Position numbers and translations under genes: made by a program
Assembly (NCBI RefSeq): GCF_003003125.1
Contig: NZ_PVTZ01000009.1
Coordinates: 86,521-150,520 of the forward strand
From: Laceyella sediminis
Lineage (GTDB): Bacteria; Bacillota; Bacilli; Thermoactinomycetales; Thermoactinomycetaceae
Direction: 5' to 3'
Length of the DNA: 64,000 nucleotides
Part shown: positions 38,611 through 50,671 of the stretch, in pieces
Position numbering within the stretch: position 1 is the first letter of the stretch
Layout of the letters: the number at the start of each line of letters is the position of its first letter
The notes under the pieces: generated by a model
Databases searched by the model: none
What the model was told of the DNA's origin: nothing
The model's input: the letters and a program-made list of their open reading frames with translations, nothing else

Positions 38611-38642
38611 TCCTGACTTTAGAGTGGTAGGAGGTGTACAAA

Positions 38643-39269
38643 GTGAAAGGGATTCTCGGTAAAAAGATCGGGATGACGCAAATCTTCAACGAAGATGGCG
38701 TGGTTGTTCCCGTTACCGTTGTTGAAGCGGGTCCATGCGTAGTGTTGCAAAAGAAAGATATTGCCAATGATGGTTACGAAGCAATTCAGCTCGGCTTCGA
38801 AGAGAAGAAAGAGCATCGTGCGAACAAACCAGAATTGGGCCATGCCAAAAAAGCAAACGCGGCGGCACAAAAATTCATCAAAGAATTCCGCGGCGTAAAC
38901 TTGGCTGACTATGAATTGGGCGCGGTAGTAAAAGCCGACATCTTCTCTGAGGGAGAGCTGGTGGATGTAACCGGTACTTCCAAAGGGAAAGGCTTTGCTG
39001 GTGCGATCAAACGCCACAACCAATCCCGCGGGCCGATGAGCCACGGTTCCCGTTATCATCGTGGTCCAGGTTCCTTGGGTGCGATTGCCCCGGCACGCGT
39101 ATTCAAAGGCCAAACCTTGCCAGGACGCATGGGCGGAGAGCGCGTAACGACGCAAAACCTGCAAATCGTGCGTGTTGACGCAGAGAAAAACTTGCTCCTG
39201 ATCAAAGGTGCAGTACCAGGGCCTAAAAATAGCTATCTCGTAATCAAATCTGCTGTTAAAGGCAGCTAA
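38643..39269 (+). CDS. rplC: 50S ribosomal protein L3
   Basis: L3 is an early-assembly protein reaching the peptidyl transferase centre. The 208-residue protein begins [14 protein letters not shown] and holds the central loop [23 protein letters not shown] (near 122-145) that extends to the active site. GTG at 38643 is preferred because AGGAGGTG lies seven bases upstream; an in-frame ATG at 38634 overlaps that site. Confidence 0.97.
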   Translation: MKGILGKKIGMTQIFNEDGVVVPVTVVEAGPCVVLQKKDIANDGYEAIQLGFEEKKEHRANKPELGHAKKANAAAQKFIKEFRGVNLADYELGAVVKADIFSEGELVDVTGTSKGKGFAGAIKRHNQSRGPMSHGSRYHRGPGSLGAIAPARVFKGQTLPGRMGGERVTTQNLQIVRVDAEKNLLLIKGAVPGPKNSYLVIKSAVKGS

Positions 39270-39298
39270 TTGATCGATCAAAGAAAGGAGGAGCATCC

Positions 39299-39925
39299 AT
39301 GCCAAAGGTAACAGTCTTAGACATGAGCGGTAAACAAGTGGGAGAGATCGAATTGGCAGATGCCATTTTCGGCATTACCCCAAATGAAGCCGTATTGCAT
39401 GATGCCGTTGTGATGCAACAAGCATCGCTTCGTCGTGGCACCCATGCTGTGAAAAACCGTGCAGCTGTTCGCGGCGGTGGTAGAAAACCATGGAGACAAA
39501 AAGGCACCGGACGCGCGCGTCAAGGTAGCATTCGTTCTCCGCAATGGGTAGGCGGTGGTGTGGTATTCGGTCCAACTCCACGCACCTATGCATACAAATT
39601 GCCTAAAAAGGTTCGTCGCTTGGCGATCAAATCGGCTCTCGCTTCCAAAGTGATCGACAGCCAATTGGTTGTACTGGATGAACTGAAACTGGAGCAACCA
39701 AAAACCCGTGACATGGTTCAAGTGCTCAAAAACCTGGGAATAGAAAGAAAAGCGTTGGTTGTTACTGACAACCTGGAAGACAACGCAGTGCTCGCTGCAC
39801 GCAACATCCCAGGAGTGAAACTTATCACTGCTGATGGCGTCAACGTACTGGACGTCCTCTATCACGACAAATTGATTCTCACTCGTGGAGCTGTGAATCG
39901 CGTTGAGGAGGTGCTTGGCCAGTGA
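39299..39925 (+). CDS. rplD: 50S ribosomal protein L4
   Basis: L4 lines the peptide exit tunnel; in some bacteria it also represses the S10 operon. The 208-residue protein has the extended loop [20 protein letters not shown] (near 60-79) that reaches the tunnel and affects macrolide binding. AAAGGAGGAG precedes the ATG. The last codon overlaps the start of rplW by four bases. Confidence 0.97.
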   Translation: MPKVTVLDMSGKQVGEIELADAIFGITPNEAVLHDAVVMQQASLRRGTHAVKNRAAVRGGGRKPWRQKGTGRARQGSIRSPQWVGGGVVFGPTPRTYAYKLPKKVRRLAIKSALASKVIDSQLVVLDELKLEQPKTRDMVQVLKNLGIERKALVVTDNLEDNAVLAARNIPGVKLITADGVNVLDVLYHDKLILTRGAVNRVEEVLGQ

Positions 39926-40209
39926 AAGACCCACGCGATATCATCCGTCGCCCGGTCATCACCGAAGCTTCCACCGGCATGATGGAGCAAGGGAAATACG
40001 TTTTTGAAGTAGATCCCCGTTCCAACAAAGTGGAAGTGAAAAAAGCGATTGAGCAAATCTTCGGTGTGAAAGTTGACCAAGTGAACACCATGCGTGTTCC
40101 AGGCAAAATGAAACGTTACGGCCGTTACACCGGACGTACTGCCGAAAGAAAGAAAGCGATCGTGAAGTTGGCTGCCGACAGCAAACCGATCGAAATCTTT
40201 GAAGTGTAA
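39922..40209 (+). CDS. rplW: 50S ribosomal protein L23
   Basis: L23 sits at the tunnel exit and is the docking site for trigger factor and SRP. The 95-residue protein begins [16 protein letters not shown] and contains the basic loop [20 protein letters not shown] near 61-80. It starts with GTG overlapping the rplD stop, with GAGGAGGTG upstream inside rplD. Confidence 0.97.
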   Translation: MKDPRDIIRRPVITEASTGMMEQGKYVFEVDPRSNKVEVKKAIEQIFGVKVDQVNTMRVPGKMKRYGRYTGRTAERKKAIVKLAADSKPIEIFEV

Positions 40210-40239
40210 TTATCCTAAACAAAAAGGAGGGAAAAAGGC

Positions 40240-41070
40240 ATGGCTGTAAAACATTTTAGACCAACGACTCCATCTCGTCGTCATATGACCGTTTCTTCTT
40301 TCGAAGAAATCACCACCGACAAACCGGAGAAATCCTTGCTTGTTACGCTGGTGCGCAAAGCGGGCCGCAACAACCAAGGTCGGTTGACTGTTCGCCATCA
40401 AGGCGGTGGTCATAAACGCAAATACCGTATTATTGACTTCAAGCGCAACAAAGACGGCATCCCAGGTAAGGTCGCTACGATCGAGTACGATCCAAACCGT
40501 TCCGCCAACATCGCGCTGATTCATTATGCGGATGGTGAAAAACGCTACATTCTCGCTCCGCATGGCTTGAAAGTCGGCACCACCATCATGTCCGGTCCGG
40601 AAGCAGACATCCGTGTGGGTAACGCACTGCCACTGAAAAACATTCCTGTAGGTACCGTCATCCACAACATTGAGATGAAACCAGGCCGCGGTGGACAATT
40701 GGTGCGTGCAGCAGGTGCTTCTGCACAACTTCTGGGTAAAGAGGGCAAATACGCGATCATCCGCCTGACCTCTGGTGAAACCCGCATGATCAACTTGGAG
40801 TGCCGCGCGACCATCGGTCAAGTGGGTAACCTGGATCATGAGCTTATCACCATTGGTAAAGCTGGACGTTCTCGTTGGTTAGGCAAGCGCCCGACCGTTC
40901 GCGGTTCCGTTATGAACCCGGTAGACCATCCGCACGGTGGTGGTGAAGGCCGCGCGCCAATCGGACGCAAGTCTCCGATGACCCCATGGGGCAAACCGAC
41001 GCTTGGTTACAAAACCCGTAAGAAAAACAAAGCATCTGACAAATATATTATCCGTCGTCGCAAGAAGTAA
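40240..41070 (+). CDS. rplB: 50S ribosomal protein L2
   Basis: L2 is needed for peptidyl transferase activity and subunit association. The 276-residue protein has the RNA-binding OB and SH3-like domains and the conserved [19 protein letters not shown] and [15 protein letters not shown] segments near 210-240, including the essential histidine. The C-terminus is basic (KYIIRRRKK). AAAGGAGGG precedes the ATG. Confidence 0.98.
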   Translation: MAVKHFRPTTPSRRHMTVSSFEEITTDKPEKSLLVTLVRKAGRNNQGRLTVRHQGGGHKRKYRIIDFKRNKDGIPGKVATIEYDPNRSANIALIHYADGEKRYILAPHGLKVGTTIMSGPEADIRVGNALPLKNIPVGTVIHNIEMKPGRGGQLVRAAGASAQLLGKEGKYAIIRLTSGETRMINLECRATIGQVGNLDHELITIGKAGRSRWLGKRPTVRGSVMNPVDHPHGGGEGRAPIGRKSPMTPWGKPTLGYKTRKKNKASDKYIIRRRKK

Positions 41071-41112
41071 TCTAGGCTGGGAGAAAGCCTCACTCGAAGG
41101 GAGGTTAATTAC

Positions 41113-41394
41113 ATGGGCCGCAGCTTGAAAAAAGGACCATTTGTAGATGCGCACCTGATTAAAAAGGTTGAAGAACTGAATGAAAAAGGTGAAAAGCGAG
41201 TGATCAAAACCTGGTCTCGCCGTTCCACCATTTTCCCTGACTTCATCGGTCACACTTTCGCAGTGCATGATGGTCGCAAACATGTTCCTGTATTCGTGAC
41301 TGAAGACATGGTAGGTCACAAGTTGGGTGAGTTCGTTCCAACCCGCACCTACAAAGGTCACGCCGCTGATGACAAGAAAACGAAAAGACGGTAG
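41113..41394 (+). CDS. rpsS: 30S ribosomal protein S19
   Basis: S19 lies in the 30S head and contacts A-site tRNA and the intersubunit bridge. The 93-residue protein begins [14 protein letters not shown] and carries [27 protein letters not shown] near 34-60, typical of the family. AAGGGAGG precedes the ATG. Confidence 0.98.
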   Translation: MGRSLKKGPFVDAHLIKKVEELNEKGEKRVIKTWSRRSTIFPDFIGHTFAVHDGRKHVPVFVTEDMVGHKLGEFVPTRTYKGHAADDKKTKRR

Positions 41395-41424
41395 AGGTCT
41401 TGTTGAAGAGAGGGGGGTTACAAC

Positions 41425-41757
41425 ATGGAAGCTAAAGCTGTTGCACGTTATGTGCGCATCGCTCCACGCAAAGCGCGCCTAGTAATGGATTTGATCCGCG
41501 GCAAGTCCGTGGAAGAAGCCATCGCGATTTTAAAATTCACTCCTCGCGCAGCATCTCCGATTATCGAGAAAGTACTCGCTTCTGCTGTGGCAAATGCTGA
41601 GCACAACTTTAACATGGACACCAGCCGTCTGGTTGTAGCGAAAGCGTTTGTTGACGAAGGTCCAACACTGAAGCGTTACATGCCTCGTGCTATGGGACGT
41701 GCGAGCCGCATTAACAAACGCACCAGCCACATCACCGTGGTTGTGAGCGAAAAGTAA
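41425..41757 (+). CDS. rplV: 50S ribosomal protein L22
   Basis: L22 spans the large subunit with a beta-hairpin in the exit tunnel. The 110-residue protein has [21 protein letters not shown] (8-28) and the tunnel hairpin with [19 protein letters not shown] near 83-101, a site of macrolide-resistance mutations in other species. AGAGGGGGG precedes the ATG. Confidence 0.98.
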   Translation: MEAKAVARYVRIAPRKARLVMDLIRGKSVEEAIAILKFTPRAASPIIEKVLASAVANAEHNFNMDTSRLVVAKAFVDEGPTLKRYMPRAMGRASRINKRTSHITVVVSEK

Positions 41758-41786
41758 TCAACTATTGAACAAGGAGGGATGAAGCT

Positions 41787-42446
41787 GTGGGTCAAAAGGT
41801 AAATCCAGTTGGTCTGCGTGTCGGGGTGATTCGCGACTGGGAATCCAAATGGTACGCTGACAAAGACTATGCTGATTTATTACACGAAGACATTAAGATC
41901 CGTGAATTCGTGAAAAACAAGCTGAAAGACGCAGCGGTTTCCACTGTAGAGATTGAACGCGCAGCCAACCGCGTAAACATCAGCATCCACACCGCGAAGC
42001 CGGGGATGGTTATCGGTAAAGGTGGTTCGGAAGTTGAAGCATTGCGCCAACAGCTTGCGAAACTGACCAACAAGAAAGTTCACATCAACATTAACGAAAT
42101 CAAAAATCCAGAGCTTGATGCATATCTGGTTGCAGAAAGCATCGCGCAACAATTGGAGCGTCGCGTATCTTTCCGCCGTGCGATGAAACAAGCGATTCAA
42201 CGTTCCTTGCGTGCTGGAGCAAAAGGGATCCGCACGATGGTGAGCGGACGTTTGGGTGGAGCGGACATCGCCCGTAGCGAAGGTTATAGCGAAGGAACGG
42301 TACCTCTTCACACCCTGCGCGCTGACATCGACTATGGTTTTGCAGAAGCGCACACCACTTATGGTCGGATTGGTGTGAAAGTGTGGGTATACCGTGGCGA
42401 GGTATTGCCAACCAAAAATAAAGGAGCAGCGGAAGGAGGCGAGTAA
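41787..42446 (+). CDS. rpsC: 30S ribosomal protein S3
   Basis: S3 lines the mRNA entry tunnel and has helicase-related function. The 219-residue protein has an N-terminal domain ([13 protein letters not shown]), a type II KH domain with the [16 protein letters not shown] motif near 71-86, and the conserved C-terminal domain with [12 protein letters not shown] near 153. It starts with GTG after AAGGAGGG. Confidence 0.98.
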   Translation: MGQKVNPVGLRVGVIRDWESKWYADKDYADLLHEDIKIREFVKNKLKDAAVSTVEIERAANRVNISIHTAKPGMVIGKGGSEVEALRQQLAKLTNKKVHININEIKNPELDAYLVAESIAQQLERRVSFRRAMKQAIQRSLRAGAKGIRTMVSGRLGGADIARSEGYSEGTVPLHTLRADIDYGFAEAHTTYGRIGVKVWVYRGEVLPTKNKGAAEGGE

Positions 42447-42449
42447 TCT

Positions 42450-42875
42450 ATGTTGATGCCTAAACGTGTGAAATACCGCCGTCCGCATCGTCCGAGCCTG
42501 AAAGGGAAGGCGAAAGGCGGTACGGAAGTCGCATTCGGCGAGTACGGATTGCAAGCACTTGAGCCAGCTTGGATTACGAACCGTCAAATCGAAGCTGCCC
42601 GTATCGCCATGACCCGTTACATCAAACGGGGTGGTAAAGTATGGATCAAGATCTTCCCAGATCAACCAATCACCCAAAAGCCGCTTGAGGTTCGGATGGG
42701 TAGCGGTAAAGGTTCTCCTGAAAAATGGGTAGCGGTCGTAAAACCAGGTCGCATCATGTTTGAGTTGGCTGGAGTACCGGAAGAAACAGCTCGCGAAGCA
42801 ATGCGTCTGGCGGCAATGAAATTGCCGGTGAAAACGAAGTTCGTAAAACGTGAAGAAGCGGGTGGTAACGAATGA
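42450..42875 (+). CDS. rplP: 50S ribosomal protein L16
   Basis: L16 positions tRNA in the A and P sites. The 141-residue protein begins [13 protein letters not shown] and contains the [23 protein letters not shown] segment near 46-68 and the [19 protein letters not shown] loop near 84-102. ATG at 42450 gives the usual family start; ATG at 42456 is an alternative. The stop overlaps rpmC by four bases. Confidence 0.97.
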   Translation: MLMPKRVKYRRPHRPSLKGKAKGGTEVAFGEYGLQALEPAWITNRQIEAARIAMTRYIKRGGKVWIKIFPDQPITQKPLEVRMGSGKGSPEKWVAVVKPGRIMFELAGVPEETAREAMRLAAMKLPVKTKFVKREEAGGNE

Positions 42876-43084
42876 AAGCAAAAGAATTAGTAGAGTTGAC
42901 CACCGCCGAGATTGAGCAAAAGCTCGCACAGTACAAGGAAGAACTGTTTAACCTCCGCTTCCAGTCGGCCACTGGGCAATTGGAAAACCCTGCTCGGATT
43001 GGCCAAGTTCGCAAGGCGATTGCCCGTGCTAAAACCGTTCTGCGGGAGCGCGAACTGGGAATCGAAAGGAGGAAACAGGGATGA
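42872..43084 (+). CDS. rpmC: 50S ribosomal protein L29
   Basis: L29 is a helical protein at the tunnel exit next to L23 and takes part in binding SRP and trigger factor. The 70-residue protein shows [19 protein letters not shown] and the family signature [20 protein letters not shown] near 24-43. ATGA overlap with rplP and with rpsQ indicates coupled translation. Confidence 0.97.
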   Translation: MKAKELVELTTAEIEQKLAQYKEELFNLRFQSATGQLENPARIGQVRKAIARAKTVLRERELGIERRKQG

Positions 43085-43347
43085 ACGAGCGTACAACTCG
43101 CCGTAAAGTACGTGTCGGCAAAGTGGTCAGCGATAAAATGGATAAAACGATTGTTGTCGCTGTTGAGACCTATAAGAAACATCCACTGTACGGTAAGCGT
43201 GTGAAATACACGAAAAAATTCAAAGCTCATGACGAACACAACCAAGCGAAAATGGGCGATGTAGTAAAAATCATGGAAACTCGTCCGCTTTCCAAAGACA
43301 AGCGTTTTCGTTTGGTAGAAGTCGTTGAAGAAGCTGTGATCATCTAA
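43081..43347 (+). CDS. rpsQ: 30S ribosomal protein S17
   Basis: S17 is a primary 16S rRNA-binding protein with an OB fold. The 88-residue protein contains [24 protein letters not shown] near 16-39 and [24 protein letters not shown] near 58-81. AAAGGAGG precedes the ATG, which overlaps the rpmC stop by four bases. Confidence 0.97.
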   Translation: MNERTTRRKVRVGKVVSDKMDKTIVVAVETYKKHPLYGKRVKYTKKFKAHDEHNQAKMGDVVKIMETRPLSKDKRFRLVEVVEEAVII

Positions 43348-43387
43348 CTTGAGACACGCGTGAATGACGCGGGAAGGAGGGAAAACC

Positions 43388-43756
43388 ATGATCCAACCTC
43401 AAACACGTCTTCGTGTCGCTGACAACTCTGGTGCGAAAGAAGTTATGTGCATCCGTGTATTGGGTGGCTCCAAAAAGTCCACTGCTAGTATCGGTGACAT
43501 CATCGTGGCTTCCGTAAAACAAGCTACACCCGGTGGCGTTGTCAAGAAGGGTGATGTAGTGAAGTGCGTGGTGGTACGTACGGTTCGTCCGTCTCGCCGT
43601 CCAGATGGTTCCTACATCCGTTTTGATGAAAACGCGGCGGTTGTTATCAAAGAAGATAAAAGCCCACGTGGAACTCGTATCTTTGGACCTGTTGCCCGTG
43701 AGCTGCGTGATCGCGATTTCATGAAAATCGTATCTTTGGCACCGGAAGTACTGTAA
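43388..43756 (+). CDS. rplN: 50S ribosomal protein L14
   Basis: L14 contributes to intersubunit bridges and binds the silencing factor RsfS. The 122-residue protein begins [19 protein letters not shown] and includes [18 protein letters not shown] near 70-87. AAGGAGG precedes the ATG at 43388; the in-frame ATG at 43364 has no binding site. Confidence 0.98.
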   Translation: MIQPQTRLRVADNSGAKEVMCIRVLGGSKKSTASIGDIIVASVKQATPGGVVKKGDVVKCVVVRTVRPSRRPDGSYIRFDENAAVVIKEDKSPRGTRIFGPVARELRDRDFMKIVSLAPEVL

Positions 43757-43810
43757 TATAAAGTTCTTTATGGCTGGTACCACGTCAGTATGCAAGGAGG
43801 TGCTTAAGAC

Positions 43811-44164
43811 ATGCACATCAAAAAAGGCGATATGGTTATCGTTATGCGCGGCAAAGAAGCGCCGTACTTTGAAAACGGCAAAAAGGTTTACACCCGCGGT
43901 CGCGTGATCAAAGTTCTCCCAAAAGAGAACCGCGTGGTAGTCGAAGGTGTGAACATGGTGAAGAAGCATTCCCGCCCGACTCAAGCCAATCCTCAAGGTG
44001 GTATCATCGAAAAGGAAGCGCCAATCCATGTTTCCAACTTGATGATCGAGGATCCAAAAACGAAAGAACCAACTCGTGTTGGTTACAAATTCGTTGAAGG
44101 CAAGAACGGTGAGAAGAAAAAAGTTCGCGTAGCCAAAAAGTCTGGCGAAATTCTTGACAAGTAA
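43811..44164 (+). CDS. rplX: 50S ribosomal protein L24
   Basis: L24 starts large-subunit assembly and lies near the tunnel exit. The 117-residue protein contains a KOW motif ([17 protein letters not shown], 4-20) and [20 protein letters not shown] near 44-63. AAGGAGGTG precedes the ATG. Length is slightly above the usual 103-105 residues because of a charged linker near residues 21-30 and 85-100. Confidence 0.97.
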   Translation: MHIKKGDMVIVMRGKEAPYFENGKKVYTRGRVIKVLPKENRVVVEGVNMVKKHSRPTQANPQGGIIEKEAPIHVSNLMIEDPKTKEPTRVGYKFVEGKNGEKKKVRVAKKSGEILDK

Positions 44165-44189
44165 CGTTTAAGGAAGGGAGGTACACAAA

Positions 44190-44732
44190 GTGGCAGCACG
44201 TCTGAAAGAGATGTACCTGAACGAGGTTGCTCCCAACCTCATGAAAAAATTCAACTACAAATCTACTATGCAAGTGCCAAAAGTTGAGAAAGTGGTCATC
44301 AACATGGGTGTGGGTGAAGCTGTAGCCAACGCGAAAGTGTTGGATGGAGCGGTAGAAGACATGACGTTGATCGCTGGTCAAAAGCCAATCATCACCCGTG
44401 CAAAAAAATCGATCGCTGGCTTCAAGCTTCGTGAAGGCATGCCGATCGGTGTGAAAGTAACTCTTCGTGGTGAGCGGATGTATCACTTCTTGGACAAACT
44501 GATGAACATCGCTCTGCCACGCGTACGCGACTTCCGTGGGGTTTCCCCAAAAGCGTTTGACGGCCGTGGGAACTACACCCTGGGTCTGAAAGAACAGCTG
44601 ATCTTCCCGGAAATCGCATACGATAAAGTGGATAAAGTTCGCGGTATGGACGTTGTGATCGTGACAACGGCCAACACCGATGAAGAAGCTCGTGAGCTGC
44701 TTACCCAAATGGGTATGCCATTCCGCAAGTAG
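44190..44732 (+). CDS. rplE: 50S ribosomal protein L5
   Basis: L5 binds 5S rRNA and contacts P-site tRNA. The 180-residue protein has [13 protein letters not shown] near 32-44, [23 protein letters not shown] near 71-93 and a C-terminal [18 protein letters not shown] segment. It starts with GTG after AAGGGAGG. Confidence 0.98.
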   Translation: MAARLKEMYLNEVAPNLMKKFNYKSTMQVPKVEKVVINMGVGEAVANAKVLDGAVEDMTLIAGQKPIITRAKKSIAGFKLREGMPIGVKVTLRGERMYHFLDKLMNIALPRVRDFRGVSPKAFDGRGNYTLGLKEQLIFPEIAYDKVDKVRGMDVVIVTTANTDEEARELLTQMGMPFRK

Positions 44733-44773
44733 TCCCGAACGGGATTAAAAATACGATTAAAGGAGGGAATCAC

Positions 44774-44959
44774 TTGGCCAAGAAGTCGATGATCGTAAAG
44801 GCTAAGCGTGAGCCGAAATTTGCAGTGCGCGCTTACACCCGTTGCGAACGTTGTGGTCGTCCACATTCCGTATTGCGCAAGTTTAAGCTGTGTCGTATCT
44901 GCTTCCGTGAGTTGGCCTACAAAGGGCAGATTCCCGGCGTTAAAAAAGCAAGCTGGTAA
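44774..44959 (+). CDS. rpsN: 30S ribosomal protein S14, zinc type
   Basis: S14 is a late-assembly protein of the 30S head. This is the short 61-residue zinc form, with two CXXC pairs in [23 protein letters not shown] (C24, C27, C40, C43). A longer cysteine-free paralog is known in many Firmicutes but not visible here. It starts with TTG after AAAGGAGGG, one of several non-ATG starts in the cluster. Confidence 0.97.
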   Translation: MAKKSMIVKAKREPKFAVRAYTRCERCGRPHSVLRKFKLCRICFRELAYKGQIPGVKKASW

Positions 44960-44983
44960 TGATGATAGGAAGGAGGGTTTCGC

Positions 44984-45382
44984 ATGGTGATGACTGACCC
45001 GATTGCAGATATGCTGACTAGAATTCGTAACGCCAACATGGTTCGCCATGAGAGCGTTGAGTTCCCTGCGTCTCGTATGAAACGGGAGATTGCTGAAATC
45101 CTGAAACGTGAAGGATTTATTCGCGATGCTGAATATATCGAAGATAACAAGCAAGGTATTATCCGCATCTTCCTGAAGTACGGTCAGAACAACGAAAAAG
45201 TAATTACCGGGCTGAAACGGATCAGCAAACCCGGTCTGCGTGTTTATGTAAAATCTAATGAAATTCCACGTGTATTGCGTGGTCTGGGTATTGCCATTTT
45301 GTCTACGAACAAAGGCATCTTGACTGACAAAGAAGCTCGCCAAAACAAAGTGGGCGGAGAAGTACTCGCTTATATCTGGTAA
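44984..45382 (+). CDS. rpsH: 30S ribosomal protein S8
   Basis: S8 binds the central domain of 16S rRNA and, in enteric bacteria, represses the spc operon. The 132-residue protein begins [18 protein letters not shown] and ends with the [17 protein letters not shown] segment. AAGGAGGG precedes the ATG. Confidence 0.98.
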   Translation: MVMTDPIADMLTRIRNANMVRHESVEFPASRMKREIAEILKREGFIRDAEYIEDNKQGIIRIFLKYGQNNEKVITGLKRISKPGLRVYVKSNEIPRVLRGLGIAILSTNKGILTDKEARQNKVGGEVLAYIW

Positions 45383-45409
45383 TTTGGCTAACGGATGGAG
45401 GTGAACGGA

Positions 45410-45946
45410 ATGTCCCGTATCGGAAAAAAACCAGTTGTTATTCCAGCTGGCGTTGAAGTGAAAGTCGAGGGCGGCAAGGTAACGGTGAAAGGTCCAAAAG
45501 GCACACTGACCCGCGACTTCCATTCCGATATCGCCATCAAGTTGGAGAACAACGAATTGATCGTGGAACGTCCAAGCGATCATCGCACACACCGTGCACT
45601 CCATGGTACCACCCGCAGCTTGATTGCAAACATGGTTGAAGGTGTATCCAATGGATTCTCCAAAACACTTGAGTTGGTAGGTGTCGGATACCGGGCTTCC
45701 AAGAAAGGAAGCAATCTGGTGTTGAACGTAGGTTACTCCCACCCTGTGGAAGTGACACCGCTTGAAGGGATTGAGTTGGATGTACCATCTCAAACCCAGA
45801 TCGTGGTTAAAGGGATTGACAAGCAAAAAGTCGGCGAAATGGCCGCTAACATCCGCAAGATTCGTGAGCCTGAGCCATACAAAGGCAAAGGGATCAAATA
45901 CAGCGATGAAGTTATTCGCCGTAAAGAAGGTAAAACTGGTAAGTAA
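45410..45946 (+). CDS. rplF: 50S ribosomal protein L6
   Basis: L6 lies by the sarcin-ricin loop and GTPase centre. The 178-residue protein begins [17 protein letters not shown], has two homologous alpha-beta domains, and ends with the [16 protein letters not shown] signature near 150-165. GGAGGTG places the start at ATG 45410, not the in-frame ATG at 45395. Confidence 0.97.
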   Translation: MSRIGKKPVVIPAGVEVKVEGGKVTVKGPKGTLTRDFHSDIAIKLENNELIVERPSDHRTHRALHGTTRSLIANMVEGVSNGFSKTLELVGVGYRASKKGSNLVLNVGYSHPVEVTPLEGIELDVPSQTQIVVKGIDKQKVGEMAANIRKIREPEPYKGKGIKYSDEVIRRKEGKTGK

Positions 45947-45981
45947 TCGAATCGCCTAACTAGAAGGGAGTGAGCTAGACC

Positions 45982-46350
45982 GTGATTCGCAAGGAAGATC
46001 GCAATAAGAAACGGAAAAAACGCCATCTGCGTGTTCGCAAACGGTTGTTTGGTACGGCTGAGCGCCCACGTTTGAACGTGTTCCGCTCTTCCAACAACAT
46101 TTATGCACAATTGATCGATGACACCGTGGGTCACACGATCGCTTCTGCGTCCACCCTGGATAAGGAGTTCCAAGCTAAAGGTGTGAACGGTGGAACGGTT
46201 GAAGCGGCACGTATTGTTGGTGAGATGATTGCAAAACGCGCGATTGATAAAGGACACAAAGTAGTTGTGTTCGATCGTGGCGGATATCTCTATCATGGTC
46301 GGGTTAAAGCTTTGGCTGAAGGAGCACGGGAAGGGGGTCTAGACTTTTGA
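45982..46350 (+). CDS. rplR: 50S ribosomal protein L18
   Basis: L18 binds 5S rRNA together with L5. The 122-residue protein has the basic N-terminus [20 protein letters not shown], the [19 protein letters not shown] segment near 29-47, and ends [11 protein letters not shown]. It starts with GTG after AAGGGAGTG. Its stop overlaps the TTG start of rpsE. Confidence 0.97.
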   Translation: MIRKEDRNKKRKKRHLRVRKRLFGTAERPRLNVFRSSNNIYAQLIDDTVGHTIASASTLDKEFQAKGVNGGTVEAARIVGEMIAKRAIDKGHKVVVFDRGGYLYHGRVKALAEGAREGGLDF

Positions 46351-46865
46351 GCAAGCAAGAGAAACCACGCAAAAGAGATGCTGCGCAATCCGAGTATATC
46401 GAAAAGCTGGTTAACATTAACCGCGTAGCGAAGGTCGTTAAAGGTGGTCGTCGTTTCAGCTTCAGCGCTCTGGTTGTTGTCGGCGACGGCAAAGGCAAAG
46501 TCGGTGCGGGCATCGGTAAAGCGGCTGAGGTACCGGAAGCGATTCGCAAAGGTATCGAAGATGCCAAAAAGAACATGATTACTGTTCCTTTGAAAGGCAA
46601 CACCATCCCGCATGATGTGGTTGGCCGTTTCGGCGCTGGCCAAGTCATCATGAAACCGGCTTCCAAAGGTACCGGGGTAATTGCGGGCGGACCTGTACGT
46701 GACGTGTTGAACGCGGCTGGTGTGGGCGACATCCTCACCAAATCGACCGGTTCCAACAACCCGATCAACATGGTTCGCGCAACTTTGGCGGGATTGGAAA
46801 GCTTGAAGCGTCCTGAGGACGTTGCAAAACTGCGCGGCAAAAGCGTAGAGGAATTGTTGGGTTAA
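46347..46865 (+). CDS. rpsE: 30S ribosomal protein S5
   Basis: S5 affects accuracy and is the target of spectinomycin resistance changes. The 172-residue protein has the conserved loop [19 protein letters not shown] near 28-46 and a [12 protein letters not shown] segment near 48-59. The TTG start overlaps the end of rplR by four bases, with GGAAGGGGG upstream in rplR. Confidence 0.97.
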   Translation: MSKQEKPRKRDAAQSEYIEKLVNINRVAKVVKGGRRFSFSALVVVGDGKGKVGAGIGKAAEVPEAIRKGIEDAKKNMITVPLKGNTIPHDVVGRFGAGQVIMKPASKGTGVIAGGPVRDVLNAAGVGDILTKSTGSNNPINMVRATLAGLESLKRPEDVAKLRGKSVEELLG

Positions 46866-46877
46866 GGAGGGATGACC

Positions 46878-47066
46878 GTGGCTAAGAAGCTGGCAGTTAC
46901 GCTGAAGCGTAGTATGATTGGCCGTCCGGAAGTGCAACGCGTCACCCTGCGCACACTCGGTCTGACGAAACGTGAGCAAACCGTTGTCCATGCAGACAAT
47001 CCGGCGATTCGTGGCATGATCAAAAAAGTGAACCATCTGGTGGAAGTGAAAGAAATCGCTGAATAA
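46878..47066 (+). CDS. rpmD: 50S ribosomal protein L30
   Basis: L30 is a small large-subunit protein with the ferredoxin-like fold. The 62-residue protein reads [20 protein letters not shown] and [27 protein letters not shown] lies only one base before an in-frame ATG at 46872 but seven before the GTG at 46878, so GTG is chosen. Confidence 0.96.
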   Translation: MAKKLAVTLKRSMIGRPEVQRVTLRTLGLTKREQTVVHADNPAIRGMIKKVNHLVEVKEIAE

Positions 47067-47099
47067 GCGATATGATCTGTTGAAGAGGAGGTGCGAAGG

Positions 47100-47540
47100 A
47101 TGAAACTGCACGAGCTGAAACCTGCCCAAGGCTCTCGTCACAAGAAAAAACGACTTGGTCGCGGCATTTCTGCTGGCCAAGGTAAGACGGCTGGTAAAGG
47201 TCATAAAGGTCAAAATGCCCGCTCTGGTGGTGGCGTGCGTCCTGGCTTTGAAGGTGGTCAAAACCCGATTTACCGCCGTTTGCCAAAACGCGGCTTTACC
47301 AACCCAAATCGTGTGGAGTATGCGATTGTCAACCTCGACACCTTGAACCGTTTTGAAGAGGGAACTGTTGTTACTCCGGAACTCTTGGTTCAAGAAGGCG
47401 TTGTGAAAAACTTGAAAGATGGTTTGAAAATCCTGGGCAATGGCGAATTGAGCAAGAAACTTACCGTGAAAGCTCATAAATTCTCTGCCTCTGCGATTGA
47501 AAAAATCAACGCCGTTGGTGGAGCGACGGAGGTAATCTAA
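47100..47540 (+). CDS. rplO: 50S ribosomal protein L15
   Basis: L15 is a late-assembly protein with a long N-terminal extension. The 146-residue protein begins [20 protein letters not shown] and has the glycine-rich [20 protein letters not shown] region near 22-41. AGAGGAGGTG precedes the ATG at 47100. Its stop shares a base with the secY start. Confidence 0.97.
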   Translation: MKLHELKPAQGSRHKKKRLGRGISAGQGKTAGKGHKGQNARSGGGVRPGFEGGQNPIYRRLPKRGFTNPNRVEYAIVNLDTLNRFEEGTVVTPELLVQEGVVKNLKDGLKILGNGELSKKLTVKAHKFSASAIEKINAVGGATEVI

Positions 47541-48838
47541 TGATTCGGAACCTGGGAAACATCTTTAAGGTGGAAGATCTTCGTCGTCGTATCTTTTTTA
47601 CCCTGATGATGTTAGTGGTTTTTCGGATCGGAAGCTTCATTCCGGTTCCGAACACTAACGCCAATATCCTTCAGCAAATGATGAATGAGACCCAAGGGGT
47701 TTTCAATCTCATCAATGCTTTTTCAGGGAATGCCTTACAAAACTTCTCCATCTTTGCGATGGGCATTATGCCTTACATCACCGCATCGATCGTTGTGCAA
47801 TTGCTCTCGATGGATGTGATTCCGGCGTTTTCACGCTGGGCGAAAGAAGGGGAAGTGGGGCGCCGCAAGCTTGCCCAGTTTACCCGTTATTTTACGGTGG
47901 TGCTGGCCCTCATCCAGTCGATCGGGGTTTCGATCGGGTTTAACAGAGCCGCTGCCGGGTTTATTGTGGATGAAAGCGTGTGGTCGTATTCCTTAATCGC
48001 CTTGTCCTTGACAGCGGGTACCTGTTTCTTGATGTGGATGGGTGAGCAAATCACCGACAAAGGGATTGGAAACGGCATTTCCATTTTGATCTTTGCGGGG
48101 ATCGTCGCTGGTCTGCCGGGTCAAGTGGGCTATTTGGCCGAAGATTTCTTTAAGGACAAAGACCAATTGTTCCTGGGCATTCTGAAGATGGTTGGCGTTT
48201 TGCTTGTTGCAATCATCCTGATTGTGGCGGTTATCTACATTCACCAAGGCGTAAGAAAGATCCCGGTACAATACACGAAGCGTGTGGTTGGACGTAAAAT
48301 GTATGGTGGTCAATCGACCCACATTCCGATGAAAACCAATGCTGCTGGTGTAATTCCTGTGATCTTCGCCCTTTCGCTCTTGATGTTTCCGCAGACGATC
48401 GCACAGTTCTGGCAAGGCAATCCTGTTGCTGATTGGATTATTGTCAACTTTGACTACACCAAGTTTAGCCTCGGGATGGCACTGTACGTGATCCTGATCA
48501 TCGGATTTACTTACTTCTATACGTTTGTGCAGCTCAACCCAATTCAATTGTCTGATCAGATGAAGAAAAATGGTGGATTTATTCCAGGTGTCCGCCCTGG
48601 CAAAGCCACAACCGCCTACCTGACCAAGGTGATGAACCGTTTGACCTTGACGGGTGCCCTGTTTTTGGCGGCCGTGTCCATTTTGCCGATCATCCTGATC
48701 ATCTTGGCGGGCTTGCCGCAGCAAGTTCAGATAGGTGGAACATCCCTTCTGATCGTTGTCGGCGTCGCTCTTGAGACGTTGAAAACAATTGAAAGCCAAT
48801 TGATCAAACGCCATTATAAAGGCTTTATGCATAAATAA
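47540..48838 (+). CDS. secY: SecY, preprotein translocase channel
   Basis: SecY forms the protein-conducting channel with SecE and SecG, driven by SecA. The 432-residue protein has ten predicted membrane helices. Cytoplasmic signatures include VVQLLSMDVIPAFSRWAKEGE near 78-98 and RKIPVQYTKRVVGRKMYGGQ near 243-262 (SecA and ribosome contact loops). Start and rplO stop share one base (TAATG), so translation is coupled. Codon bias is weaker than in the ribosomal genes. Confidence 0.97.
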   Translation: MIRNLGNIFKVEDLRRRIFFTLMMLVVFRIGSFIPVPNTNANILQQMMNETQGVFNLINAFSGNALQNFSIFAMGIMPYITASIVVQLLSMDVIPAFSRWAKEGEVGRRKLAQFTRYFTVVLALIQSIGVSIGFNRAAAGFIVDESVWSYSLIALSLTAGTCFLMWMGEQITDKGIGNGISILIFAGIVAGLPGQVGYLAEDFFKDKDQLFLGILKMVGVLLVAIILIVAVIYIHQGVRKIPVQYTKRVVGRKMYGGQSTHIPMKTNAAGVIPVIFALSLLMFPQTIAQFWQGNPVADWIIVNFDYTKFSLGMALYVILIIGFTYFYTFVQLNPIQLSDQMKKNGGFIPGVRPGKATTAYLTKVMNRLTLTGALFLAAVSILPIILIILAGLPQQVQIGGTSLLIVVGVALETLKTIESQLIKRHYKGFMHK

Positions 48839-48948
48839 GATGATCGAACACCCCCGGAGCCTTCTTCCGGGGACTATGCATGAGCAGGCCATTGTTGGCA
48901 TCATCTGCACATGCGGACCGCCCGTAGGCAACCCAACCGGAGGGATGA

Positions 48949-50348
<1,400 letters not shown>

Positions 50349-50361
50349 CAGGTGAAGGGTG

Positions 50362-50667
50362 ATGAATGTGGCTGCTGTTGACTGCAGACCCCGCCAGGGA
50401 CAGATCGTGCGTGTGTTGCGCGGGAGAGATGCAGGTCAATTCGCTGTAGTAATCAGTTTTGAGGAACCACATTTCGTTTTTCTGGCTGATGGGGATCAGC
50501 GTAAATTTGACCATCCCAAAAAGAAAAACGTAAAACACATCCAGCTTATCAACTATGTAAGCGAGGATGTGGCTGAAGCATTGAGACAACATGGTCGTGT
50601 AACCAATGCCAAGTTGCGATACGCCCTGAACCAATACCTGCTCCTGAGCGAGCAAAAAGGAGAGTGA
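50362..50667 (+). CDS. KOW domain RNA-binding protein
   Basis: This 101-residue basic protein has an N-terminal KOW-type motif ([20 protein letters not shown], about 13-32) as in L14e and L6e family proteins, then a short beta region and a C-terminal helix. Similar small proteins lie between map and infA in many Bacillales. It probably binds rRNA or mRNA, but no function is known to me. ATG at 50362 or GTG at 50359 could start; GTGAAGGGTG lies upstream. It is four bases from infA. Confidence 0.85.
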   Translation: MNVAAVDCRPRQGQIVRVLRGRDAGQFAVVISFEEPHFVFLADGDQRKFDHPKKKNVKHIQLINYVSEDVAEALRQHGRVTNAKLRYALNQYLLLSEQKGE

Positions 50668-50671
50668 ATCG

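Noticed and set aside
46293..47477. 394-codon antisense frame opposite rpsE, rpmD and rplO
   Set aside because: Same reason: it covers several ribosomal protein genes and has no independent signal.
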